This document shows, piece by piece, positions 1-5,863 of a DNA stretch of 20,460 nt. A model generated the notes under the pieces. It saw nothing but the letters and a program-made list of their open reading frames with translations, had not been told where the DNA came from and ran no database searches. Position numbers and translations under genes: made by a program. Position 1 is the stretch's first letter. Each line of letters opens with the position of its first letter. The DNA comes from Candidatus Anoxychlamydiales bacterium (GTDB lineage Bacteria; Chlamydiota; Chlamydiia; Chlamydiales; SM23-39): contig JAAKFW010000003.1 in NCBI GenBank assembly GCA_011064905.1, positions 1-20,460 on the forward strand. Reading direction: 5' to 3'.

Positions 1-42
1 TACTACATATCTTTATCTCTTTTATAAATAATTTTATTTAAT

Positions 43-60
43 TATGCCACAACTATGCCA
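43..60 (+). repeat. Left pair of TATGCCA repeats, putative integrase arm sites
   Basis: TATGCCA occurs at 43-49 and again at 54-60, exactly 11 bp (one helical turn) apart, and the second copy is followed by TTT. The same arrangement (TTTGCCA twice, 11 bp apart, then TTT) occurs at 4306-4323. Repeats of this kind at both ends of an integrated element are typical of arm-type binding sites of tyrosine recombinases. The assignment is by analogy. Confidence 0.5.
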
Positions 61-198
61 TTTGAATTTATATCTATTCCAACATGTTGATTATCAAAAG
101 CATTTCTCTTTAATAAAAGGGATTTCACATCCCTTGTTGCACATAATTCTGTTTTGTCTTAATATATCTTCTTTTGTAATTAGGGAATTTATAATCAA

Positions 199-1275
199 AT
201 GGCAAACATTCAAAAAAGAGAAACAAAAAGTGGGAAAATTCATTTTAGAGTCCAAATTTCTTTAAAAGGTTATCCTAAACAAACAGCTACTTTTAGAAAT
301 AAAACATTGGCAAGAAAATGGGCAGAGCAAACAGAAGCTGCTATTAGAGAAGGACGGCATTTTAAAACCGCTGAAGCTAAAAAACATACTTTAAATGAGC
401 TTATTAATAGATACATTACTCAAGTTATTCCAAGAAAAAAAGATTGGAAAAAACAAAAATCTCAATTGACTTGGTGGAAAAAACAACTGGGTGATTATTT
501 GTTATCTGATATCACTCCAGCTTTGATTGCTGAACAAAGAGACTTACTTTTAGAAGGAACAACCAATAGAGGCAATAAAAGGTCCAATTCAACTGTTGTT
601 AGATATTTGGCAGCGTTAAGTCATGCCTTTTCAATTGCAATGAAAGAATGGGGCTGGATTGAAGATAATCCGTTAAGAAAAGTCTTAAAACCCAAAGAAT
701 CTCGAGGAAGAATACGTTTTTTAGAGAAAGTAGAAAGAGCAAACCTTTTAGAGGCTTGTAAAAATAGCTCTAATTCTTATCTATATTTGATTGTTGTTTT
801 AGCTTTATCAACTGGAATGCGTTATTCAGAAATAATAAATTTAACTTGGGCTGATGTAGATTTAATAAAGAGTAGAATAACTCTTCATGACACGAAAAAT
901 GGAGAAATAAGGGTTGTTCCGATTACAGGATTAGCTTTAAATCTTTTAAAAGACTTTGAAAAAATTAGAAATATTAGTTCAATTTTACTATTTCCAAGAC
1001 AGAAAGGACAAAACCTACAAAAGCCTATCAATTTAAGAACTTCTTGGAAAAAAGCTGTGAAAGAAGCTGAAATTAAAGACTTTCGTTTTCATGACCTCCG
1101 ACACTGCTGTGCATCATATCTAGTAATGAATGGGGCCTCTTCAGGAGAAATAGCTGAGGTGCTAGGACATAAAACACTTAGTATGGTCAAGCGTTACGCA
1201 CACTTGTCAGAAGCTCATACATCAAAAGTTGTAGCAAGTATGAATGAAAAAATATTTGGAGAGTTAAATGCCTAA
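199..1275 (+). CDS. int: Tyrosine recombinase / phage-type integrase
   Basis: This 358-aa protein would catalyse site-specific integration and excision of the surrounding element. The N-terminal 60 residues resemble the arm-binding AP2-like domain (RETKSGKIHFRVQI and following), residues about 65-160 are the SAM-like core-binding domain, and the C-terminal half is the catalytic domain. The active-site set is complete: R208 (in STGMRYSE), K233, H298-x-x-R301 (FHDLRH), H324 (in LGHKT) and nucleophile Y333 (RYAHLS). The length is normal for the family. The ATG at 199 gives a full N-terminal domain; its ribosome site is weak (TTAGGG, 13 bases upstream). Its last codons overlap the start of the next gene by 8 bp, so the two are translationally coupled. 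Family assignment is firm; the target site is inferred. Confidence 0.95.
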   Translation: MANIQKRETKSGKIHFRVQISLKGYPKQTATFRNKTLARKWAEQTEAAIREGRHFKTAEAKKHTLNELINRYITQVIPRKKDWKKQKSQLTWWKKQLGDYLLSDITPALIAEQRDLLLEGTTNRGNKRSNSTVVRYLAALSHAFSIAMKEWGWIEDNPLRKVLKPKESRGRIRFLEKVERANLLEACKNSSNSYLYLIVVLALSTGMRYSEIINLTWADVDLIKSRITLHDTKNGEIRVVPITGLALNLLKDFEKIRNISSILLFPRQKGQNLQKPINLRTSWKKAVKEAEIKDFRFHDLRHCCASYLVMNGASSGEIAEVLGHKTLSMVKRYAHLSEAHTSKVVASMNEKIFGELNA

Positions 1276-1867
1276 AAAAGAATTTTTAGAAAGATTACAA
1301 GCAGAAAGACCTTTGAATAATTATCGGTTAAAAAAAGATTATTTAAATATTTATGAAGCAATATTTATATATTATAGAATCGAACCCTTAGATCAACAGG
1401 AACTTTATTGGAAAGGAATAACTAATGAAAAAATAATCAACTGTATCGATATAGAATATATATTCGAGATAATACAAGATTCTGATCTTTTGATTTCTCC
1501 AAGAAGAGGTGTCTTACTCAATGACTTCATTAAATTTTTAAAAAATAAAGGTTTTGATATTCCTGAACATCTTAACAAAGACCTCAAAAAGACAATAAAT
1601 AAACATTCTTACTCTGAGAAACAAGAACTCTTAACCTATGATTTAAAAAAATTAAGCCCCAACCAACTCCAAAGACTCACTGCAAGAGGTTTTGCAGTAT
1701 ATCTTTGGAAGAAAAAAAAATATAAAAAAACATCTGCAAATGAATTAGTTCAAAAAAAAGATTATAAAGAAGCAATGAAATTGATTAATTCTGAGGATAT
1801 TTCTGAAGAAACTCTAGCATCATGGATTTCAGATTTAGGACCTAGATCAAAAAAATTAAAAAATTAA
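1268..1867 (+). CDS. Hypothetical mobile-element protein with C-terminal HTH-like segment
   Basis: A 199-aa, lysine-rich, soluble protein that I do not recognise as a named family. It starts inside the integrase gene (8-bp overlap), so it belongs to the integrase transcript, and its stop codon lies at the first iteron. The C-terminal third (about residues 128-195: SPNQLQRLTARGFAVYLWKK, then SEETLASWISDLGPRSKK) resembles, from memory, a C-terminal segment common in hypothetical proteins of proteobacterial phages and islands, in which a helix ends in a W-I-x-D-L-x-P motif. That suggests DNA binding, possibly regulation of int or of the origin. No catalytic motif, signal peptide or membrane segment is seen. 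Function unknown. Confidence 0.8.
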   Translation: MPKKEFLERLQAERPLNNYRLKKDYLNIYEAIFIYYRIEPLDQQELYWKGITNEKIINCIDIEYIFEIIQDSDLLISPRRGVLLNDFIKFLKNKGFDIPEHLNKDLKKTINKHSYSEKQELLTYDLKKLSPNQLQRLTARGFAVYLWKKKKYKKTSANELVQKKDYKEAMKLINSEDISEETLASWISDLGPRSKKLKN

Positions 1868-2022
1868 CCCCTTCATGATTTTTTTTACCCCTCGATTAAT
1901 AAGAGTTTACCCCTCCATTAATAAATTTTCACCCCTTCGTTAAACCTAAATTTACAATAAAGACCTAAAACAATTTTCATTTGTTCATTGACAAATACCC
2001 CTTTGTTAACGTCCAAGGGGTA
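1866..2022 (+). repeat. Iteron cluster (ACCCCT...TTAA), putative replication origin or operator array
   Basis: The core ACCCCT occurs in direct orientation at 1867, 1887, 1909, 1931 and 1997, and inverted at 2016-2021. Successive starts are 20, 22, 22 and 66 (3 x 22) bp apart, so nearly all lie on the same face of the helix. Most copies continue into TTAA or TTAATAA (copies two and three share ATTAATAA). The last direct copy and the inverted copy form a palindrome at 1996-2022. AT-rich DNA lies between them (1937-1996). This is the layout of Rep-binding iterons with an AT-rich unwinding zone. An operator array for the downstream operon is the alternative. It fills most of the 230-bp gap between genes. 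Confidence 0.6.
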
Positions 2023-2097
2023 AAAAAAAAGTCCAGCTCTAATAATAAACTCTAATTCCAAGTTCAATAAGGTTAACTTTCAAAAAAGGAGGACAAA

Positions 2098-2352
2098 ATG
2101 GAAGTTACAAATAATCAAAAGAGAGAGATTAAAATGGAAAATACAGCAAACAAAATTGAAGATTTTTTAACAGTAAGAACAGCAGCAAAGGAATTCCCTT
2201 TCTCAGAATCTGCCATCAGACACATGATCTTCTTGAATAAAGAAGGATTCAAAGACAAGGTCGTTATCAAAATCGGCAAAAAAATTCTTCTGAAGAGAAA
2301 AGAGATAATCAGCTTCTTGTATGACAATTCATTAGGAGGTAATCATGCTTAG
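2098..2352 (+). CDS. AlpA/excisionase-like helix-turn-helix protein
   Basis: An 84-aa protein. Residues about 25-80 (LTVRTAAKEFPFSESAIRHM, ending KKILLKRKEIISFLYDN) have the layout of small MerR/AlpA/Xis-type DNA-binding domains: a first helix that reads target DNA after 'TVRTAAKEF', a 'SESAIRHMI' recognition helix, and a 'KIGKKILLKRKEI' wing. Such proteins in integrated islands regulate the integrase or act as excision factors. The ATG at 2098 is chosen because AAAGGAGGA, one of the best Shine-Dalgarno sites in the window, lies just upstream; an internal ATG at 2134 is possible. It is the first gene after the iterons and overlaps the next gene by 8 bp. The exact role (repressor, activator or recombination directionality factor) is not visible. 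Confidence 0.75.
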   Translation: MEVTNNQKREIKMENTANKIEDFLTVRTAAKEFPFSESAIRHMIFLNKEGFKDKVVIKIGKKILLKRKEIISFLYDNSLGGNHA

Positions 2353-2695
2353 TCCAAGAGAGAAAAGACTTATTCAAGTATTGCTAAAAGAAACTAAAGT
2401 TTACGTTAAAGACCTAAGGCAACATATTGGAGCTCAAAATCCTGCTCAAATAAAATTTCAACTAAAAAAGAAAGGCTTTAATATTTATACGGGATTTGAT
2501 GATGTTCACGATAGAGATGGCAAATCTTGTAAAGCAGGTTATTATTGGCTAGATGATGTTGAGAAGCAACGCATTTATGAGTTCTTAAAAAAAAATGATG
2601 AAGCAGCTACAACTACTTCATCAAATCATAATCGATCAACATTTAAGCTTTCACAACTTATTAATGCTTATTGTAACAAAGGAGGTAATAAATGA
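2345..2695 (+). CDS. Small winged-helix-type phage/plasmid protein
   Basis: A 116-aa protein. Residues 1-75 look like a compact wHTH: SPREKRLIQVLL, then KDLRQHIGAQNPAQIKFQL (probable helix-turn-helix), then a beta segment GFNIYTGFDDVHDRDGKSCK and GYYWLDD. From memory this pattern (HTH, 'AQNPAQ', then 'DRDGK...GYY.L') recurs in small accessory proteins of phages and integrated elements. The C-terminal 40 residues are Asn/Thr/Ser-rich and probably disordered. The start is supported by the ribosome site TTAGGAGGT just upstream, inside the end of the preceding gene. It overlaps the next gene by ATGA. It probably assists the DUF3987 protein or controls the operon; this is inference. Confidence 0.7.
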   Translation: MLSPREKRLIQVLLKETKVYVKDLRQHIGAQNPAQIKFQLKKKGFNIYTGFDDVHDRDGKSCKAGYYWLDDVEKQRIYEFLKKNDEAATTTSSNHNRSTFKLSQLINAYCNKGGNK

Positions 2696-4161
2696 TCAAT
2701 CCTCCAATTAATTGGGAGTCTCCTATTCAAATAGGAGGCTTTTCTGTACCTAAATGGCCTGAAAATGTTTTTCCTGAGCCAATACAAACATTTATTAATG
2801 ATTTATCTCTATCAACCGAAACTCCTATAGAGTTAGCATCTTTAACTGTATTATCTGTTATTGCAACTGCCTCTCAAGGTAAATTCAAAGTACAAATCAA
2901 AGAAGATTATTTTGAACCAGTAAACATTTGGACTTGCATTGCTCTTCCTCCTGGAAGCAGGAAATCAGCGGTATTAAATAAAGCTATAGCACCTTTAATT
3001 GCTTGGGAAAAACAAAAATTAAATGAATTAACTCCAATCATTGAAAATGTAAAATCAAAAAATCAAACACTTGAAGCAAGAATTAAAGAATTTCGTCGAA
3101 AGGCTGCTTCTGCAAAAGAAAAAGATTTTTTGCAAATTACTAATGAAATTTCGCAACTAGAAAACTCTATCGAAAAAGTTCCTAGTCCTCCTCAACTTTG
3201 GACTCAAGATGTAACAGCAGAAAATTTAGGAGAAATAATGTCTCTCAACAAAGAAAGGATGGCTATTATTTCAGATGAATCTGGAATTTTTGATTTAATG
3301 TCAGGTAGATATAGTTCTGGAATTCCAAATTTAGATTTATATTTACAAGGGCATTCTTCTGGTCCTGTTCGAGTAAATCGTGGTAGCAGAGAACCTATCA
3401 TAATGAATGAGGCAGTACTTACCTTCGGATTAGTGCCTCAGCCTGAAATATTAAAAGGTATAACAAATAATAAAATATTTCGAGGAAGAGGCCTAATAGC
3501 TAGATATCTATTTGCTATACCACCATCAAATTTAGGATATAGAACATTAAATACTAAGCCATTATCGGACAATGTCAAACAAGCATATTTTGATGTAATT
3601 ACAAATCTCTTAAAGATTGAGAATGAAGAAACTTTTATTATCAAATTATCCCAAGATGCATTCAAATATTGGTTTACTTATTCTAGAGCTATTGAAATAA
3701 ACATGGAAGAAGAAGGTCAATTCGCTCATATGACTGATTGGGCAGGAAAACTCCCTGGAGCAATAGCTAGAACAGCTTCTTTAATCCACATAGCACGCTA
3801 TTCTAATCAAAATCCTCATCTAATTGAAATAAGTGAAGATGACATGAAAAAAGCCGTTAAAATGGCTCATGTTTTATCAGAACATGCAAAAGCAGCTTTT
3901 GATTTAATGGGAGCTGACCCAGCGTTAGAAGGAGCTAGAAACATATTAAAATGGATTAAACGAAACAAATACATAACTTTTACATTTAGAGATTGTCATC
4001 ATGCACATAAAAGCAAATTTAAAAAAGCCAAAGATATGGAAGATTCAATAGATATTTTAAAAGAAAGATATTTCATTAGAGAAAAAGATAAAGAAATCAA
4101 ACCTCATAGGCCTAGTAGAATATTAGAAGTTAATCCACAATTGTATAATGAAGAAAAATAA
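2692..4161 (+). CDS. DUF3987 (YfjI-type) replication-associated ATPase
   Basis: A 489-aa protein matching the DUF3987 layout known from integrated plasmids, phages and satellites, often linked to primases and thought to act in element replication. Visible landmarks: an N-terminal 'FP.PIQTFINDLSLSTETPIE' segment (residues 26-50), a P-loop-like CIALPPGSRKSAVLNK (82-97), a charged helical insert (about 105-160), a Walker B-like AIISDESGIFD (residues about 192-202), and the segment FRGRGLIARYLFAIPPS (264-280). The P-loop has arginine where glycine normally precedes the lysine. No separate primase domain is seen. The C-terminal 70 residues look like a winged helix (FRDCHHAHKSKFKKAKDMED). It has a near-perfect ribosome site, AAAGGAGGT, and an ATGA overlap with the previous gene. 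Likely the Rep-like protein that uses the iterons. Confidence 0.85.
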   Translation: MINPPINWESPIQIGGFSVPKWPENVFPEPIQTFINDLSLSTETPIELASLTVLSVIATASQGKFKVQIKEDYFEPVNIWTCIALPPGSRKSAVLNKAIAPLIAWEKQKLNELTPIIENVKSKNQTLEARIKEFRRKAASAKEKDFLQITNEISQLENSIEKVPSPPQLWTQDVTAENLGEIMSLNKERMAIISDESGIFDLMSGRYSSGIPNLDLYLQGHSSGPVRVNRGSREPIIMNEAVLTFGLVPQPEILKGITNNKIFRGRGLIARYLFAIPPSNLGYRTLNTKPLSDNVKQAYFDVITNLLKIENEETFIIKLSQDAFKYWFTYSRAIEINMEEEGQFAHMTDWAGKLPGAIARTASLIHIARYSNQNPHLIEISEDDMKKAVKMAHVLSEHAKAAFDLMGADPALEGARNILKWIKRNKYITFTFRDCHHAHKSKFKKAKDMEDSIDILKERYFIREKDKEIKPHRPSRILEVNPQLYNEEK

Positions 4162-4305
4162 GTATCTTTTGTTACTTTTGAACCTTATGTCTTAGGGAAA
4201 CTATTTTTTAACTTTTTAGGTATTTTGATGAAATTTGCTAATTATTTCGATAAGTATTTTAAGTAGTTGTGAATATCAATTTTGTCCTGATTACTCCCAA
4301 CCGAC

Positions 4306-4355
4306 TTTGCCATAAGTTTGCCATTTATGTTTATCATCAAGGGATTTTTGGCATA
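4306..4355. repeat. Right-end TWTGCCA repeats, putative integrase arm sites
   Basis: TTTGCCA occurs at 4306-4312 and 4317-4323 (11 bp apart), mirroring the pair at 43-60. An inverted exact copy of TATGCCA is at 4349-4355. They lie 27-76 bp from the tRNA-Tyr 3' end, a suitable distance for arm-type sites next to an attachment core. The rest of the 4162-4381 gap is AT-rich with no other structure I can support. Confidence 0.5.
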
Positions 4356-4381
4356 ATTTTTTGATGATTTTCATAGAGGAT

Positions 4382-4464
4382 TGGGGGCGGTTGGATTTGA
4401 ACCAACGTACTCCGAAGAGGAGGGATTTACAGTCCCTTGCAATTGACCGCTATGCGACGCCCCC
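4382..4464 (-). tRNA. tRNA-Tyr (GTA anticodon)
   Basis: Read on the minus strand, the acceptor arms GGGGGCG and CGCCCCC pair perfectly with discriminator A. The anticodon loop reads CTGTAAA (GTA), the T arm carries GGTTCAAATCC, and a long variable arm (CTCCTCTTCGGAG region) marks a class II tRNA, as expected for bacterial tRNA-Tyr. Length is 83 nt and CCA is not encoded. It lies 7 bp downstream of tRNA-Thr in the same transcript. Its 3' end faces the integrase-bearing element, and tRNA 3' ends are common attachment sites. Confidence 0.97.
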
Positions 4465-4471
4465 GAAAATA

Positions 4472-4544
4472 TGCTGGCGAAAGGACTTGAACCCTCAACC
4501 GTCCGATTACAAGTCGGGCGCTCTACCAATTGAGCTACACCAGC
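4472..4544 (-). tRNA. tRNA-Thr (TGT anticodon)
   Basis: On the minus strand, acceptor GCTGGTG pairs with CGCCAGC (one G-T pair), followed by discriminator A. The D arm is AGCTCAATTGGTAGAGC, the anticodon is TGT in the loop CTTGTAA, and the T arm contains GGTTCAAGTCC. Length is 73 nt with no encoded CCA. It is the first gene of a two-tRNA transcript with tRNA-Tyr. Confidence 0.97.
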
Positions 4545-4561
4545 ATTAAAAAGCAAAAACA

Positions 4562-4590
4562 TTTATAACAAAATTTTAAGTTTGTTACAA
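4562..4590 (-). promoter_or_regulatory. Putative sigma70-type promoter for tRNA-Thr/tRNA-Tyr
   Basis: On the minus strand TTGTAA (4590-4585) and TATAAA (4567-4562) are separated by exactly 17 bp, and the -10 lies about 17 bp upstream of the tRNA-Thr 5' end. The two boxes sit inside an imperfect inverted repeat (TTGTAACAAA against its partner TTATAACAAA). It lies between the stop codon of the SEC-C gene and the tRNA. Confidence 0.55.
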
Positions 4591-4596
4591 GAATTA

Positions 4597-4914
4597 TTAA
4601 CTTTTTTGAGTTCCGGCTATATTTAATAAAATATTTTGATCCTGATTTTCGTTGATTGTAGCATTTATTTTTTTAGGATTTTCTACTTGAGAGCCTTCAG
4701 TTTGTGTATTTTTGTTTGTTTGATTATTAGTTAGATCATTTGTATTTACTTGGGTAATTTGTCTTTGAAAAAAAGATGCTATATTTGAAGTAGTTTTTGG
4801 AGCTTCAATTTTCGTAGCCATAAATTTCTTGCCGATCATTTTTCTTTCACAGCATTTTTTAAATTTTTTTCCTGACCCACAAACGCAAGGATCATTTCTT
4901 CCTGTTTTTTTCAT
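4597..4914 (-). CDS. Small SEC-C motif (zinc-binding) protein
   Basis: A 105-aa protein opening with a complete SEC-C motif, GRNDPCVCGSGKKFKKCC (residues 5-22), with cysteines C10-x-C12-x8-C21-C22. In SecA this motif sits at the C-terminus, binds zinc and contacts SecB and ribosomes; here it stands alone at the N-terminus. The rest (about 30-105) is rich in Asn, Gln, Thr and Ser (for example NTNDLTNNQTNKNTQ) and is probably disordered. The ribosome site TAGGA lies 6 bases upstream of the ATG. It is transcribed divergently from the TtcA-like gene. Role unknown; a ribosome- or SecA-associated adaptor is possible. Confidence 0.85.
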   Translation of the reverse strand: MKKTGRNDPCVCGSGKKFKKCCERKMIGKKFMATKIEAPKTTSNIASFFQRQITQVNTNDLTNNQTNKNTQTEGSQVENPKKINATINENQDQNILLNIAGTQKS

Positions 4915-4984
4915 TTCGTTCCTATAAATTTCAGATTTACTAAATATAATAACATATATTTTATTAAAAGTCTAAGAGTTTATA

Positions 4985-5013
4985 TTGAAATAGTTTGAAA
5001 AAGAAGCTAAAAT
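4985..5013 (+). promoter_or_regulatory. Putative promoter for the TtcA-like gene
   Basis: TTGAAA (4985-4990) and TAAAAT (5008-5013) are separated by 17 bp, about 34 bp upstream of the ATG at 5047. It lies in the 132-bp divergent gap between the SEC-C gene and the TtcA-like gene. AT-rich background makes chance matches likely, so confidence is moderate. Confidence 0.45.
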
Positions 5014-5046
5014 TAAATAAACAAAAAAAAGTTTTTTATTAAAAAA

Positions 5047-5796
5047 ATGATTATGCAGGCAAGTAAAGTTTCACATCCTTTTATTGGCAAAGGAAAAAAA
5101 ATTGAGAGTACGGTAAGAAAAGCTATATTTGATTTTTCTTTGCTAGAAGAAACAAGTAGTTTAGCTGTAGCACTCAGTGGAGGAAAAGACTCAATTTGTC
5201 TTCTTTTAATGTTAAAAGCTATTATAGGCAAAGGCTTTAAAAAAGTTAATTTATCTGCTATTCATATAGATGGTGATTTTTCATGTGGAGCCTCTTTTGA
5301 AAAAGAGTTTTTACAGTCTTTTTGCGACGAAATAGATGTAAAACTTTATTTTAAAGAGCAAAAAAACACTTTAAAAGATTTTAATTGCTACAGCTGTTCT
5401 AGAAAAAGAAGAAGATTAATTTTCGATATAGCAAAAGAAAACGATATCGATACTATAGCATTTGGGCATCATAGAGATGATAATATAGAAACTCTTTTAT
5501 TAAATCTTTTTCACATTGGTGATTTTGCAGCGATGCTACCTAAGATAAAATTTCAGAAATTCGATAAAACAATTATAAGACCATTAATTTATGTCTCAGA
5601 GAAAGATATTATTGCATTTGCTAAACAAAATGAGATTTTAAAAACATTTTGTAAATGCCCATTAGGGCAGAAATCCAAAAGAAATGATGTAAAAAAAATA
5701 ATTAAAGATATTGAAAGAGATTTCCCGAATATCAAATCCAATTTATCAAAAGCGAGCTTTTTATATGGATCTAAAAAAGCTTTACGTTGTAAATAG
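5047..5796 (+). CDS. ttcA: TtcA-like tRNA 2-thiocytidine / PP-loop thiolation protein
   Basis: A 249-aa member of the TtcA group of PP-loop ATPases, which adenylate and thiolate tRNA (cytidine 32 in the characterised TtcA) using a [4Fe-4S] cluster. The PP-loop is S44-G-G-K-D-S49. The CxxC pair is C114/C117 (NCYSCSRKRRR), and the third region carries C202 and C204 (TFCKCPLGQ). The diagnostic AFGHHRDDNIETLLLN lies at 138-153. The length is slightly below typical. An ATG two codons further in is an alternative start; neither has a strong ribosome site. In Chlamydia I recall a PP-loop ATPase directly before surE; here a permease gene is inserted between them. A hairpin follows the gene. Confidence 0.85.
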   Translation: MIMQASKVSHPFIGKGKKIESTVRKAIFDFSLLEETSSLAVALSGGKDSICLLLMLKAIIGKGFKKVNLSAIHIDGDFSCGASFEKEFLQSFCDEIDVKLYFKEQKNTLKDFNCYSCSRKRRRLIFDIAKENDIDTIAFGHHRDDNIETLLLNLFHIGDFAAMLPKIKFQKFDKTIIRPLIYVSEKDIIAFAKQNEILKTFCKCPLGQKSKRNDVKKIIKDIERDFPNIKSNLSKASFLYGSKKALRCK

Positions 5797-5823
5797 CTTG
5801 CTATCTATCAATTTATTTGAGTA

Positions 5824-5849
5824 AAATAACTAATTAATATCAGTTATTT
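5824..5849 (+). terminator. Possible weak terminator hairpin after the TtcA-like gene
   Basis: AAATAACT (5824-5831) and AGTTATTT (5842-5849) form an 8-bp AT-rich stem with a 10-nt loop, followed by AAAGTG and an eight-T run reaching the next start codon. The stem is weak, and the site could instead be part of the putP leader. Confidence 0.35.
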
Positions 5850-5863
5850 AAAGTGTTTTTTTT

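Larger units (their letters stand above)
1..4381. mobile_element. Small integrated plasmid/satellite-like element next to tRNA-Tyr
   Basis: The region holds a tyrosine integrase at its left end, then an unknown gene, an iteron cluster, two small DNA-binding-type proteins and a DUF3987 replication ATPase. All genes point rightward, and the element stops just short of the 3' end of tRNA-Tyr. TWTGCCA repeats in 11-bp-spaced pairs lie near both ends (43-60 and 4306-4323), as expected for integrase arm sites. The left boundary is uncertain: no copy of the tRNA-Tyr 3' end is seen in bases 1-200, so attL is probably left of the window. There is no relaxase, capsid, portal or toxin gene. Inferred to be an integrating mini-replicon or phage satellite. 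Confidence 0.7.

Noticed and set aside
44..265. 73-aa open frame overlapping the start of int
   Set aside because: It overlaps int in another frame, lacks a ribosome site and covers the putative arm sites and hairpin.
1986..2016. TTGACA at 1988-1993 as the -35 of the element's replication operon
   Set aside because: No acceptable -10 box lies 15-19 bp downstream; that stretch is the iteron palindrome.
1866..2022. ACCCCT repeats as a CRISPR or simple tandem repeat
   Set aside because: Only the 6-bp core plus a TTAA half is conserved, spacing is about 22 bp and one copy is inverted, which fits iterons better.
4361..4562. Short open frames on both strands over the tRNA-Thr/tRNA-Tyr region
   Set aside because: They are translations through two well-folded tRNA genes and have no ribosome site.
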